Positions 33,263 through 45,689 of a stretch of 64,000 nucleotides of DNA are shown here, piece after piece (position 1 is the first letter of the stretch; every line of letters begins with the position of its first letter). Under the pieces are notes generated by a model. It did not search any database. It saw only the letters and a program-made list of their open reading frames with translations, and was not told the DNA's origin. The position numbers and the translations under genes were made by a program. Source of the DNA: Pagrus major. Its lineage: Eukaryota; Chordata; Actinopteri; Spariformes; Sparidae. The stretch covers positions 12,206,741 to 12,270,740 of the forward strand of contig NC_133224.1 of NCBI RefSeq assembly GCF_040436345.1, given 5' to 3'.

Positions 33263-33715
33263 ATGAAAGGAATTATTGCCTCTCACCTCAGGAGCCTGCT
33301 TGAAAGTTTCAGTAAGTACTTCCCAAATGATTACACGCCGGAAAAGTACGACTGGATACGCCAGCCTTTCACCACCTCCACCGCGCATCACCTGCCATCA
33401 GAGCTGCAGGACGCCCTGCTAGATCTCTCCTCTGACCGCACATTACAGACTGCTTTCTCGGCATGCGCACTGGAAGAGTTCTGGTTATTAGTAGCAACAG
33501 AGTACGCAGCACTGTCAAAAGCTGCAACCGATGTACTGTTTTCATTTGCATCCACATATCTGTGTGAAAAGACCTTTTCTGCGCTGACATACATGAAAAA
33601 CAAATACAGATCACGACTCCTCAGAGTTGAGAGTGATCTTCGCATGGCTGTGTCTAACATAAAGCCAAGAATGCAGCTGCTCTGTTCAAACAAGCAGGCC
33701 CAGCCATCACATTAA
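33263..33715 (+). pseudogene. hAT transposase C-terminal fragment (ZBED/Buster-like)
   Basis: A 150-residue frame with WIRQPF, a central ALEEFWLLVATEY stretch and the dimerisation-region pattern ALSKAATDVLFSFAS, then YLCEKTFSALTYMKNKYRSR. This is the conserved C-terminus of hAT transposases, as also found in ZBED5-type and SCAND3-type domesticated proteins. The N-terminal zinc finger and catalytic core are absent upstream, so it is a transposon remnant and not a complete gene. Confidence 0.75.
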
Positions 33716-33910
33716 ATAGTGGTTGCAGCTATTTGGCTTTTGTGAAGAAAAAAAAAAGAAGAAGGCGTTTATAGAGTTAGGAGTTTTTGTTAACAAAAAC
33801 ATCTCTGCTTTGACAAGGAAAGGGTGTGTTTTGTTAAGGCTTCCTAATTAGCACGCGCTGGTTATCGTTTTATTTCATTAAAACTGCGGACAGCAGTGCA
33901 TGTTAAATTG

Positions 33911-33943
33911 GGGGTCGCGACTCAAAAAGGTTGAAAACCACTG
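33911..33943 (+). mobile_element. Right terminus of the hAT element
   Basis: GGGGTCGCGACTCAAAAAGG, then TTGAAAACCACTG at the end, about 200 bp after the transposase stop. The reverse complement starts CAGTGGTTTTCAACC, a common hAT end. The left end was not found. Confidence 0.65.
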
Positions 33944-34275
33944 CTTTAGAGGGTTCATGGCCTCTGGTTGTGGATTTCACACTGTTAAGGTGAGCATTAG
34001 ATAAATTACATCTCGCATGTCTGTTGCAGTTACAGCACGTCATAATGCTGTTGTTTTAGCAGCCTGCCACTCAGTCTCCTGCTGATGTCCAGCCTGTGGT
34101 CTCAGTCTCAGCCCTTGATGCGACTGATAATGCAGCCCAGCAGTCTTTCCTGCGCCCCCTCCTAGTTTAGCTATGGTGAATATTGTTGCAGTAATTAATG
34201 TCTTGTATGAATTGTTTGTAGGCTATGCATTGCATCATAAAATTAACTCATCGTTATTGTTTCTCCTTCCAGTTC

Positions 34276-34556
34276 ACTAAATCACGATTTTGGTGGAGCA
34301 CATGCAGTTGGCCTCAGTAAAGCCGAGTTTAGTGGCTAGAAGGACTCCCAGTCCTTCTCATTCTCCTCCGTCCCCTGTGAAGACCCCAAGCCCAACTTCA
34401 TCCTCTGTGAGGACCCCCCGCATGGCCTCCGTGAGGACCCCCAGCCCTGCTCCATCCTTTGTGATTGTGATTTGAGTTGTCATTGTTATGTTATATTTTG
34501 GCATCCAGTACAATATTTGTTTGAAAATTTTGATTAATAAAGAAAACAAATATGTT
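34276..34556 (+). pseudogene. Possible terminal exon, Ser/Thr/Pro-rich repeats
   Basis: After an acceptor-like ttccag, a frame (34290-34475) contains repeated RTPSP/KTPSP motifs and stops before AATAAA at 34536. The repeats come from a short imperfect tandem repeat (gtgaggaccccc). It could be a last exon or transposon-derived piece; no partner exons are recognised. Confidence 0.25.
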
Positions 34557-34599
34557 CTTAATCCTCAGTATGTCTTGTGAATTTTCATATGTGTAGTCC

Positions 34600-35190
34600 A
34601 CTGTTAGTGTACATATAAGTTAACTTCAAGTCCACTTAAAGTACAATTAAAGGTATATTTCAAGTATTAAAAAAAATACCTAAATAGTAACCTAGTAGTA
34701 TACTTTAAAGTGCAAAAATGATATATAAATAGTAAACTATAAGTATGATGTTAAGTTCACTTAAAAAAAACTTACAAGTATACTTGCAGTATAAAAACTA
34801 TTACACTAGTAGTTTACTGACAGTATACTTAAAAGTGTACTTTCATAAACTAATAAGTGGACTAGTATTATATGACTAGTAAACTGACAGTTTACCTATA
34901 AGTTCACTTTTTGTATAGTTGCAGTACAAAATAATACTTTGATGTAAACTAGTTGTTTACTCAAAGTGTACTGCTCTTAGACTTAAAGTATACTTGAAAG
35001 TATATTTTTATAAACTAAAAAGTGGGCCGATTTAGTCCCAAGAAGTATTGAAATAGTTCACTATACTATAGTAAGTATACTATTAGTACATTGATATTAG
35101 TATACTTACTAGATAAAGTATACTTGAGAAACTTGAACTTTACTTAAGTTCACTTAATAAAATAAACTTCTAATATACTTTTTTGTAAGG
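34600..35190. repeat. Degenerate AAGTATACTT-rich interspersed repeat
   Basis: Dozens of variants of aagtatacttt, agtaaactt and gttcactt in both senses, including quasi-palindromes. The segment ends ataatatactttttt-gtaaggg-like (ttttttgtaagggc near 35178). It looks like a non-autonomous DNA element built of short internal inverted and tandem repeats. Confidence 0.5.
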
Positions 35191-36370
35191 GCTATAAATG
35201 CCAATCACTTCTAAGGATTGAGCTACTGATGATGTTAAACACATTGTATATCTAAAAAGTGAAATGTCTTTAAAAAAGTGCATTTAGATTTCAGAATCTA
35301 TTTAGAAACCCCATAATTACTTAAAATCACAGACATCATTGATTCCTTTTCCTTTCCATTTTTTTTTTTTTAGCTCAGTGCAGTAACAATTAGCTGGTAC
35401 AGTGTAGTTGAAAAAGAAAATGTGAAACATAAGAAATAAAGCTATATTGTCAAAATAAAAAATAATGTTTGATAGTTATTTTTTTATTATTATTATTTCA
35501 AAATTCATCCAAACAGAGCTGATGGTGTACATCAGTAACAGAAACTGTCATCAGAATCAAACAAAATAAAATAAAACATTCTCTGATCACTTGATCATTT
35601 GAAAGCATTACATTTCCACAACCTTAGCTATAATGTGCTATAATATGTATGTACACTTGTGTGGACTGCGTATATGTTTCTCTGTGTGTGTGTGTCTTGT
35701 TAAATGACTTTAAAATGAAGTCTGTAGCTGAAAGTATGTTGAATTAATAGAACTTCAAAGTGGAATAGGTCCCATTCACTTACATTGTAAAAAAAAAAAT
35801 ATGGAAAAAGCTTAAAATTCTCAAAAGTATATTAAAAGAAGGGACATTTTGAAGAGGCAGAGCATCTTCACATTTGAAGGGTTCCTGTAGCTGCAGGGGT
35901 AATAAAGGGCCACAAGAAGCACAGACAGAGTTTATCCACCCTCCTTAAATTGAGGTTTGGGAAAAAAGTAATAGTAGTAGTACTATTACAAAAAACAATG
36001 CTAAAAAACATAAAAATACGAAAACCATTGCAGAACACCCTGAAGAGTGTGCTGGCAGTCCAGGTTGTTCTCTTGGGACCTGGTGGAAAAGTAAACCAGA
36101 AATTAATTTCACTGTAATCTAACTGTAACCGAAAATAACAGTAATTAGTAACATTTAGCTCTGTCGATGTTTCAGCACCACTTGAATAAATAAGAACTGC
36201 TGAAGTCTCATATCTGACAGTGTTGAATTTTGGAACTTTCTGACATATAGAGATATCCTACTGAGATCTATCTTGATGGCTAAATGTCACTTTCTTCTAA
36301 CCTAATCTTATAAGTTCCTCACATTTAAATTGTAATCTGTTATCAGTCTATTACTCCTACTTTTGTGCTT
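35191..36370. other. AT-rich spacer, no gene seen
   Basis: Low-complexity A/T tracts and no coding frame of note. There is a short acgt-poor stretch around tgtgtgtgtgtct (35683-35697). Confidence 0.4.
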
Positions 36371-36374
36371 TACC

Positions 36375-36421
36375 TCGTCTTCATTCTGGTTGGTCTCAAC
36401 AGGCTTCTGACAATCAGCATC
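36375..36421 (-). pseudogene. Exon-like piece with QKPVET motif
   Basis: The minus strand has a polypyrimidine-poor acceptor (tttaaag), then DADCQKPVETNQNEDE, then a donor GAG|GTAAAG. A related phrase (YQKPVETTSED) occurs at about 38070-38100 in the same direction. This suggests two exons of one repetitive acidic gene or its remains. Confidence 0.25.
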
Positions 36422-36781
36422 TTTAAAGTGGAAAGAAAATAACAGCATTCAGTAATGATCTGTATTTGTATAGATTTCAGTGAGACAAAATGTTTTATTT
36501 TTTGTGATTTACACCCCAAAAGCCTAAATGTCATCACATAATCCCCAGTAAAGTCCCTTTGGGAAAAGATACTTGATCCCACTTCAAAGTTTCAAATCAC
36601 TAGTGCAGGCAGATCCCTCGTGTTTGTGTGTGCTCGGTCACTCACAGCTGGATGTAAATACCGGTGTGTATGTATCACGAGTTCTGTTGATCTTGTCTGG
36701 CGCGGCTTCCGTAGTGCAAACGACTGTGAGGGAGACTTGCGTGCACACGGGAGCGTGCCTCCAGGCAAATATAGTATAGTT

Positions 36782-36905
36782 TCAAGTTTCAAGTTTTTAT
36801 TGTCAATTTCTCCACATGTACCAGACATACAGAGGAATCGAAAAGACGTTTCTCACTATCCCACAGTGAGAGAAATAGTGCACAAGCACAACAGATGAAG
36901 ACCGA
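36782..36905 (-). repeat. LINE-like 3' tail
   Basis: On the minus strand it ends attgacaataaaaacttgaaacttgaaac, a short-repeat tail of the sort found at the ends of fish L2/CR1-type LINEs and their SINE partners. No reverse transcriptase is nearby. Confidence 0.4.
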
Positions 36906-37009
36906 CATTTCCTAACACTAAAGTATCAATAAGGTGCACGACAGATAAAGACATTTACTAACATTAAATAGACAATAAAATATATTAAAAAAACTACTAT
37001 GTTTCTGTA

Positions 37010-37382
37010 TGTCCAGTATGTCCAGTTTCTGTATGATATGTAGTGCAAAAGAAGACAGTCAGTAATAGCAGCAAACTGTTTAGGCTAGAAAAATGTACTA
37101 AATGACGTTGTTTCAAGTAAACTCTCCATGTCGCCACTTCAGGACACTTGGATTGCAGCGGACGAGCAGTATGGAGGAATATTACAAAGTTTTTGTGTAG
37201 TTTTATGGACCTTTTCGTCTCGGACGCCATTTACGCTCGTTATATGGATTATTGCTGCCGGAGGGTACCCCCGCAGGTCTCCAGCTGCACTTTGAGGAAT
37301 AAGAAATTACACCGGACTTCTCATCAGCATGAGGGTGAGTCGATAATGACTGAATTTCGTTCTAGAGTGAACTATTCCTTTA
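37010..37382 (+). mobile_element. Non-autonomous DNA transposon fragment (tentative)
   Basis: It ends gagggtgagtcgataatgac, then tagagtgaactattcctttaa, a terminal phrase I associate with abundant short DNA transposons in fish. Family and left end are not established. Confidence 0.35.
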
Positions 37383-37795
37383 AGGATTCAACCTCTTTTG
37401 GCATTAAAAGCTATAGTGCTTATTTGTTTTTATTTCATGGAAGTTCGTTTTTTGTTTCCTGTGTCTTCCAACTTGTCTTTCAGGCTGCTGCCTCCATTCA
37501 TGGACAGATTTCATCTACACTACATATTATTTCATCCCGTGTTCCACAGACATTTTTTACCTTCATATAATGACTCGTCTCTCTGACTGGTGATCTTTTG
37601 CTTTTCACATTTTTTTTATCATGTCTAAATCATCACTTCTCCGTTTATGAAACATTCAATAAGCTCAGTCTTATATCATCTCAGTGTTGAACTTCTTTCA
37701 CTATGTGGATCCCCCTCGACCCCGAGGCTGAATTTATTTTTCCAGACGTTCACAGGAGTCTTTCGACTGTTCTCCAACATTAACAGAAGCATCTT

Positions 37796-38155
37796 CTACT
37801 CTTCACCTTCACTGCTTTTCACTTCACTCACTGTTGACTGATTATTAATTGATGTGTCAGTCTCTACATTTTCTGCATCACCCTCCTCTCCTCTAGCCTG
37901 ACGTCTCTCTTCCTTTCTATCTTTTCTCATCTGTCCCTCATCCTCTGCACTGTGTCCCATCTGTGTGGTTTCTTCATCATCAGTATTTCTTTTGCTATTT
38001 CTTTTTTTCAGTTCTTCAAGACCAATACCTTCACCCTGTTCTTCTTCCACCTCGTCTGTCAGATCCTCTGAAGTGGTCTCAACAGGCTTCTGATACTCTG
38101 TGGCATTGAAACCAGTTAATATTACCTCCTTGTCCCTCACTCTCTGTCTCTTCAC
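37796..38155 (-). pseudogene. Acidic, low-complexity minus-strand frame
   Basis: A 119-residue frame, very rich in E, K, D, R and T (EVEEEQGEGIGLEELKKR, then GQMRKDRKEERRQARGEEG). It includes YQKPVETTSED, shared with the 36.4-kb piece. Sequence upstream on the minus strand (38160-38240) has another acidic frame (TEGEEDNTEENS) that ends at a stop before this one begins, so the gene is either spliced across it or decayed. No known domain. Confidence 0.35.
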
Positions 38156-38543
38156 CCAGACGGTGTTTTTGACTTAGTTTCCTTCAATCCTTCAGACTTG
38201 TCGTTCGAGTTTTCTTCTGTGTTATCCTCCTCTCCTTCAGTCTGATAGTTTAATAACTCATTGTCATTTCTAATCTTTCCCTATTCCTCTTCATTCTGCC
38301 TCGTCCTACAGGACATCTTCAACTATGTAGCTTTAAATATATAATATGACACCTAAATTATTAATCCTTTATGTATTTTTGTAGTCCTACCTCTGTACGT
38401 GAGGAGATAGACAGTCCTGGAGCTGATGAACAATAATTTTGAAGTCATTATTTGCACAGAAAAACAAAATGGTGACAACATGTGGTTAACACAATCCGTG
38501 TACCCAACGTTCTTTCGTTTTTCGTTTCAAAACCAAATTAAAA

Positions 38544-40382
38544 TTAAAGCTGCAAGCAGCGATGAACGGGCCCTCGCAGTCCACGCGGGTCGGGGCGTGC
38601 TGCTGTCGGGACGTGCTCCTTTCCCGAACCCATTGCCCCGTTATTGTGCGCGCATGTCTTAACTGGTGAAAGTTCACAATGACAACAGATTATAAAATTT
38701 TTCGCCAGGTCTGATCTATATTCCAAGACAGGGGGAATATTAATTGTGTGTCTCTGTTGGCCCAGTTGATCTCGGTTGCTACGGCGATGGTTGTCGGAAC
38801 TCCCTAGCAATGGCCTGTGACCACAGCTGCTGTCTGTGACAGAGCTGATCTGAGAGTGATTTCTGGCTCAGAAGTAGGACTTGAAACTACTGCTATATCT
38901 TCAAAACCAAACATGATATCGGCAAAATTTCTTCACCGTCAAGCCAGAAAGGCCTTAAAGAACACAGCCATAATTTTTTGTGGTCCTAGCTTCTAAAATG
39001 TGGTAATAGGAGCGAGTTCAAAACAGGTGCAGTTTGGAAAATCCTGGAAAATCCTCCTCCCGATTAACATTGGAGTAAATGGAACAGTTGAGAGCTACTC
39101 TTGTTGGTTAGGGGCAGATAAATCAAAAACCGTAAATCCTACCGATAAAGAAGACACATTGGGAGAAAGAAGACAAGTGTGGCTACAACTCTGTGAAAAA
39201 ATCACATTTCTACTGTGTAATTTGTGGCTGGGATCGTCAGAGAAAGAGAATTTCTGAGAGTTTTTTTTGAGTCTCCCACACTCTGGCAGTTGGTTCTGCA
39301 CGAACATTCCGCAATACACAATCATTGAAAAAACTAAAATTTTCAAAATTCTTTAAAATTCACTCAGCATCATTAAAGGGTCACAGTTCAAAAACGAAAC
39401 ATTGTGGGAAAAAAGTTCAAATACGACTTAAATAGACAAGACCCGTGCCTACATTTTAAAGTTTGAATGGTGTTTCTAGGTGAACGTAGGCCAGAGCTAG
39501 GAGATGTTTGAAAAACGTCGAAGAAATGCTCATCGTGCCATGGAACATTTTTGGTGTGTGAGTTACAGGGGCCAGTCTATACCACGCCTATGAATTTCAT
39601 GTCCATAAGTGTTATGGTGTGGGCACAGTGCCAAATATAAAAAGAAACTGCCACCAGAGCGCCATCTAGTGTCAGATCGGTAACCCCTTTGTCAGCTATC
39701 CTCAGGAGGGCATTGGCAATGAGTGTACCAAGTTTTGTGTTAATTCGACCCACCGATGTGGAGATATAAAATACTTCAATTTAAAGAGCGCCACCTAGTG
39801 GTCATCCACCAAAATTTTGCACAGAGCCTTATGGGCTCATGGGGAAGGAGTATCCTGAGTTTCATGTCATTTGGACACACCAATGTGGAGATATGCAACA
39901 CTTCCTGTTTGGAACGAAATCTGCAGGAAGTTGTTATGTAATAACTTGAGTATTACTCGAAATTCCAAAATTCTTTTAATAACTTTTTGTCAGAAGGGTC
40001 CACAGATGTTGTGTGCAAAGTTTCATGCAAATCGGTGAAATTTCCTGGGAGGAGTTCGAAAAAGTAGGTTTTCGACATTTTGCGAATTTGCGGAAAAAAA
40101 ACCTGGGGCGGAAATGGGCGTGGCCTATATCAGAAGACTCAGCAGAATTCACTGAATGCGTGGATGTAAGGTTTTTGAATGTGCGACAAAGTATATGGGA
40201 GTTATTAGCCAAAACGCACTGTCCTTGATTATAGCGCCACCTAGTGGTGAAAATTCACAACGACAACAGATTATAAAATTTTTCGCCAGGTCTGATCTAT
40301 ATTCCAAGTTTGGTGAGTTTTGGGGTATGTTGCGGCCGCCAAATATGCGATCCTTTGTGAGGAAGAAGGAGAATAATAATAA
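38544..40382 (+). mobile_element. Array unit 1, type A, tail missing
   Basis: It has the type A 5' region (about 38690-39540: gacagggggaatatt, caagccagaaaggcc) and one internal module. It stops in aataataataa and is followed at once by the next head. No leftover tail for this unit is found later. Confidence 0.8.
39788..39801 (-). promoter_or_regulatory. CTCF-like motif (representative of the array)
   Basis: GCGCCACCTAGTGG; the reverse complement CCACTAGGTGGCGC fits the CTCF core pattern CCASYAGRKGGC. The same motif recurs at 40234-40247 and, by eye, about 35-40 times with the full core across the array, always in the same direction. Confidence 0.4.
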
Positions 40383-41948
40383 TTAAAGCTGCAAGCAGCG
40401 ATGAACGGGCCCTCGCAGTCCACGCGCGTCGGGGCATGCTGCCGTCGTTGCATGCTGCTGTCGGGGCAAGCTGCTGTCGTTACATGCTGCTGTCCGGGCA
40501 TGCTGCTGTCGAGGCTTGTTAATGCAACAACTTCCGTAGAGGAAACAAAACTGAAGGCAGTGAAGCTGCTGTTTCGTCATGTAGCAATAAAAGCGCCACC
40601 TATTGGTCGATTTGCACGAAATTTGGTAGTAATGCTCATCGTGCCATGGAACACAATTGCCAAAAGTTTTGTGTTAATCGGACTGTATTTCATCAAGATA
40701 CACAAGAATGTCTGTTTGACCACAATGTGCAGGAAATTGTTGTTTTATAATTTGGGCATTCTGTGGACTAGCACATTTCTTTTAATAACTTTTTGTCAGG
40801 AGGGTCCACAGATGCTGTGTGCAAAGTTTGGTGCAAATTGGAGAAATTGTCTGGGAGGAGTTCGAAAAAGTAGGTTTGCGACATTTGGCGAATTTGCAAA
40901 TGGAAATTCAGTGCGAACGTGGGCGTGGTCTACATCACACTGTTCGGCTGTATTCAGCGAACATATAGATATAATGTTTAAAAATGTGCACCATATTACG
41001 TGGGAGTAATTAGCAAAAAACGTTTTTTCTTGATAATAGCGCCACCTGCTGGTCATTTTTGGTGTGTGAGTTACAGGGGCCAGTCTGTACCACCCCTATG
41101 AATTTCAGATCCATAAGTGTTATGGTGTGGGCACAGTGCCAAATATAAAATGAAACTGCCACCAGAGCGCCACCTAGTGTCGGATCGGTAACCCCTTTGT
41201 CAGCTGTCCTTAGGAGGGCATTGGCAATGAGTGTACCAAGTTTTGTGTTCATCCGACCAACCGATGTTGAGATATAAAATACTTCAATTTAAATAGCGCC
41301 ACCTAGTGGTCATCGGCCAAAATTTAGCACAGAGCCTTAGGGCCTCATGCGGAAGTAGGATCCTAAGTTTCACGTCATTTGGACAAACCAATGTGGAGAT
41401 GTGCAACACTTCCTGTTTGGAACGTAATATGCAGGAAGTTGTTATTTAATAACTTGAGTATTTTTAGGAATATCAAAATTCTTTTAATAACTTTTTGTCA
41501 GGAGGGTCCATAGATGCTGTGTTCAAAGTTTGGTGCAAATTGGTGAAATTGCCTGGGAGGAGTTCGAAAAAGTAGGTTTGCGACATTTTGCGAGCTAGCG
41601 AAAAAAAACGGTAGGCGGAAATGGGCGTGGCCTATATCAGGAGATTCAGCAGAATTCACTGAACGCGTGGATGTAAGGTTTTTGAACGTGCGTCAAAGTA
41701 TGTGGGAGTTATTAGCCAAAACACACTTTCCATGATTATAGCGCCACCTAGTGATGAAAGTTCACAACGACAGCAGATTATAAAATTTTTCGCCAGGCCT
41801 AATGTGTTTGCCAAATAAAATCGCGTTTTCATACACGTTCAGGCAGTGAAAAATGCGATCATTTTGGCAGACAAAAAAAAATAATAATAATAATAATAAT
41901 CATTACAATTACAATAGGGTCCTCGCAGTTTCACTGCTCGGGCCCTAA
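40383..41948 (+). mobile_element. Array unit 2, type B, complete
   Basis: Starts with a 15-bp minisatellite (gcatgctgctgtcg variants, 40434-40515). It ends with hairpin GCAGTTTCACTGC (41925-41937) and gctcgggccctaa. Confidence 0.85.
41039..41052 (-). promoter_or_regulatory. CTCF-like motif, CCAGCAGG variant
   Basis: GCGCCACCTGCTGG; the reverse complement CCAGCAGGTGGCGC is also a full match to CCASYAGRKGGC. This variant sits at the start of each internal module. Confidence 0.4.
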
Positions 41949-43853
41949 TTAAAGCTGCAAGCAGCGATGAACGGGCCCTCGCAGTCCACGCGGGTCGGGG
42001 CGTGCTGCTGTCAGGGCGTGCTCCTTACCCGAACCCATTGCCCCGTTATTGTGCGCGCATGTCTTAACTGGTGAAAGTTCACAATGACAACAGATTATAA
42101 AATTTTTCGCCAGGTCTGATCTATATTCCAAGACAGGGGGAATATTAATTGTGTGTCTCTGTTGGCCCAGTTGATCTCAGTTGCTACGGTGATGGTTGTC
42201 GGAACTCCCTAGCAATGGCCTGTGACCACAGCTGCTGTCTGTGACAGAGCTGATCTGAGAGTGATTTCTGGCTCAGAAGTAGGACTTCAAACTACTGCTA
42301 TATCTTCAAAACCAAACATGATATCGGCAAAATTTCTTCACCGTCAAGCCAGAAAGGCCTTAAAGAACACAGCCATAATTTTTTGTGGTCCTAGCTTCTA
42401 AAATGTGGTAATAGGAGCGAGTTCAAAACAGGTGCAGTTTGGAAAATCCTGGAAAATCCTCCTCCCGATTAACATTGGAGTAAATGGAACAGTTGAGAGC
42501 TACTCTTGTTGGTTAGGGGCAGATAAATCAAAAACCGTAAATCCTACTGATAAAGAAGACACATTGGGAGAAAGAAGACAAGTGTGGCTACAACTCTGTG
42601 AAAAAATCACATTTCTACTGTGTAATTTGTGGCTGGGATCGTCAGAGAAAGAGAATTTCTGAGAGTTTTTTTTGAGTCTCCCACACTCTGGCAGTTGGTT
42701 CTGCACGAACATTCCGCAATACACAATCATTGAAAAAACTAAAATTTTCAAAATTCTTTAAAATTCACTCAGCATCATTAAAGGGTCACAGTTCAAAAAC
42801 GAAACATTGTGGGAAAAAAGTTCAAATACGACTTAAATAGACAAGACCCGTGCCTACATTTTAAAGTTTGAATGGTGTTTCTAGGTGAACGTAGGCCAGA
42901 GCTAGGAGATGTTTGAAAAACGTCGAAGAAATGCTCATCGTGCCATGGAACATTTTTGGTGTGTGAGTTACAGGGGCCAGTCTATACCACGCCTATGAAT
43001 TTCATGTCCATAAGTGTTATGGTGTGGGCACAGTGCCAAATATAAAAAGAAACTGCCACCAGAGCGCCATCTAGTGTCAGATCGGTAACCCCTTTGTCAG
43101 CTATCCTCAGGAGGGCATTGGCAATGAGTGTACCAAGTTTTGTGTTAATTCGACCCACCGATGTGGAGATATAAAATACTTCAATTTAAAGAGCGCCACC
43201 TAGTGGTCATCCACCAAAATTTTGCACAGAGCCTTATGGGCTCATGGGGAAGTAGTATCCTGAGTTTCATGTCATTTGGACACACCAATGTGGAGATATG
43301 CAACACTTCCTGTTTGGAACGAAATCTGCAGGAAGTTGTTATGTAATAACTTGAGTATTACTTGAAATTCCAAAATTCTTTTAATAACTTTTTGTCAGAA
43401 GGGTCCACAGATGTTGTGTGCAAAGTTTCATGCAAATCGGTGAAATTTCCTGGGAGGAGTTCGAAAAAGTAGGTTTTCGACATTTTGCGAATTTGCGGAA
43501 AAAAAACCTGGGGCGGAAATGGGCGTGGCCTATATCAGAAGACTCAGCAGAATTCACTGAATGCGTGGATGTAAGGTTTTTGAATGTGCGACAAAGTATA
43601 TGGGAGTTATTAGCCAAAACGCACTGTCCTTGATTATAGCGCCACCTAGTGGTGAAAATTCACAACGTTAACAGATTATAAAATTTTTCGCCAGGTCTGA
43701 TCTATATTCCAAGTTTGGTGAGTTTTGGGGTATGTTGCGGCCGCCAAATATGCGATCCTTTGTGAGGAAGAAGGAGAATAATAATAATAATAATAATAAG
43801 AATTCTTACGATTTCAATAGGTCCTCGCACGGAGTTCCGTGCTCGGGCCCTAA
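41949..43853 (+). mobile_element. Array unit 3, type A, complete
   Basis: Nearly identical to units 1 and 4, but with its tail (aagaattcttacgatttcaa, then hairpin gcacggagttccgtgc) in place. Confidence 0.85.
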
Positions 43854-45689
43854 TTAAAGCTGCAAGCAGCGATGAACGGGCCCTCGCAGTCCACGCGGGT
43901 CGGGGCGTGCTGCTGTCGGGGCGTGCTCCTTTCCCGAACCCATTGCCCCGTTATTGTGCGCGCATGTCTTAACTGGTGAAAGTTCACAATGACAACAGAT
44001 TATAAAATTTTTCGCCAGGTCTGATCTATATTCCAAGACAGGGGGAATATTAATTGTGTGTCTCTGTTGGCCCAGTTGATCTCAGTTGCTACGGTGATGG
44101 TTGTCGGAACTCCCTAGCAATGGCCTGTGACCACAGCTGCTGTCTGTGACAGAGCTGATCTGAGAGTGATTTCTGGCTCAGAAGTAGGACTTCAAACTAC
44201 TGCTATATCTTCAAAACCAAACATGATATCGGCAAAATTTCTTCACCGTCAAGCCAGAAAGGCCTTAAAGAACACAGCCATAATTTTTTGTGGTCCTAGC
44301 TTCTAAAATGTGGTAATAGGAGCGAGTTCAAAACAGGTGCAGTTTGGAAAATCCTGAAAAATCCTCCTCCCGATTAACATTGGAGTAAATGGAACAGTTG
44401 AGAGCTACTCTTGTTGGTTAGGGGCAGATAAATCAAAAACCGTAAATCCTACTGATAAAGAAGACACATTGGGAGAAAGAAGACAAGTGTGGCTACAACT
44501 CTGTGAAAAAATCACATTTCTACTGTGTAATTTGTGGCTGGGATCGTCAGAGAAAGAGAATTTCTGAGAGTTTTTTTTGAGTCTCCCACACTCTGGCAGT
44601 TGGTTCTGCACGAACATTCCGCAATACACAATCATTGAAAAAACTAAAATTTTCAAAATTCTTTAAAATTCACTCAGCATCATTAAAGGGTCACAGTTCA
44701 AAAACGAAACATTGTGGGAAAAAAGTTCAAATACGACTTAGATAGACAAGACCCGTGCCTACATTTTAAAGTTTGAATGGTGTTTCTAGGTGAACGTAGG
44801 CCAGAGCTAGGAGATGTTTGAAAAACGTCGAAGAAATGCTCATCGTGCCATGGAACATTTTTGGTGTGTGAGTTACAGGGGCCAGTCTATACCACGCCTA
44901 TGAATTTCATGTCCATAAGTGTTATGGTGTGGGCACAGTGCCAAATATAAAAAGAAACTGCCACCAGAGCGCCATCTAGTGTCAGATCGGTAACCCCTTT
45001 GTCAGCTATCCTCAGGAGGGCATTGGCAATGAGTGTACCAAGTTTTGTGTTAATTCGACCCACCAATGTGGAGATATAAAATACTTCAATTTAAAGAGCG
45101 CCACCTAGTGGTCATCCACCAAAATTTTGCACAGAGCCTTATGGGCTCATGGGGAAGTAGTATCCTGAGTTTCATGTCATTTGGACACACCAATGTGGAG
45201 ATATGCAACACTTCCTGTTTGGAACGAAATCTGCAGGAAGTTGTTATGTAATAACTTGAGTATTACTTGAAATTCCAAAATTCTTTTAATAACTTTTTGT
45301 CAGAAGGGTCCACAGATGTTGTGTGCAAAGTTTCATGCAAATCGGTGAAATTTCCTGGGAGGAGTTCGAAAAAGTAGGTTTTCGACATTTTGCGAATTTG
45401 CGGAAAAAAAACCTGGGGCGGAAATGGGCGTGGCCTATATCAGAAGACTCAGCAGAATTCACTGAATGCGTGGATGTAAGGTTTTTGAATGTGCGACAAA
45501 GTATATGGGAGTTATTAGCCAAAACACACTGTCCTTGATTATAGCGCCACCTAGTGGTGAAAATTCACAACGACAACAGATTATAAAATTTTTCGCCAGG
45601 TCTGATCTATATTCCAAGTTTGGTGAGTTTTGGGGTATGTTGCGGCCGCCAAATATGCGATCCTTTGTGAGGAAGAAGGAGAATAATAA
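43854..45689 (+). mobile_element. Array unit 4, type A, tail displaced
   Basis: Breaks in gaataataa. A type A tail with no head of its own appears at 52328-52394, after units 5-8, and is the likely missing end. Confidence 0.8.

Noticed and set aside
34290..34475. Proline-rich signalling protein exon
   Set aside because: The RTPSP repeats derive from a short DNA tandem repeat and no partner exons were found; kept only as a low-confidence remnant.
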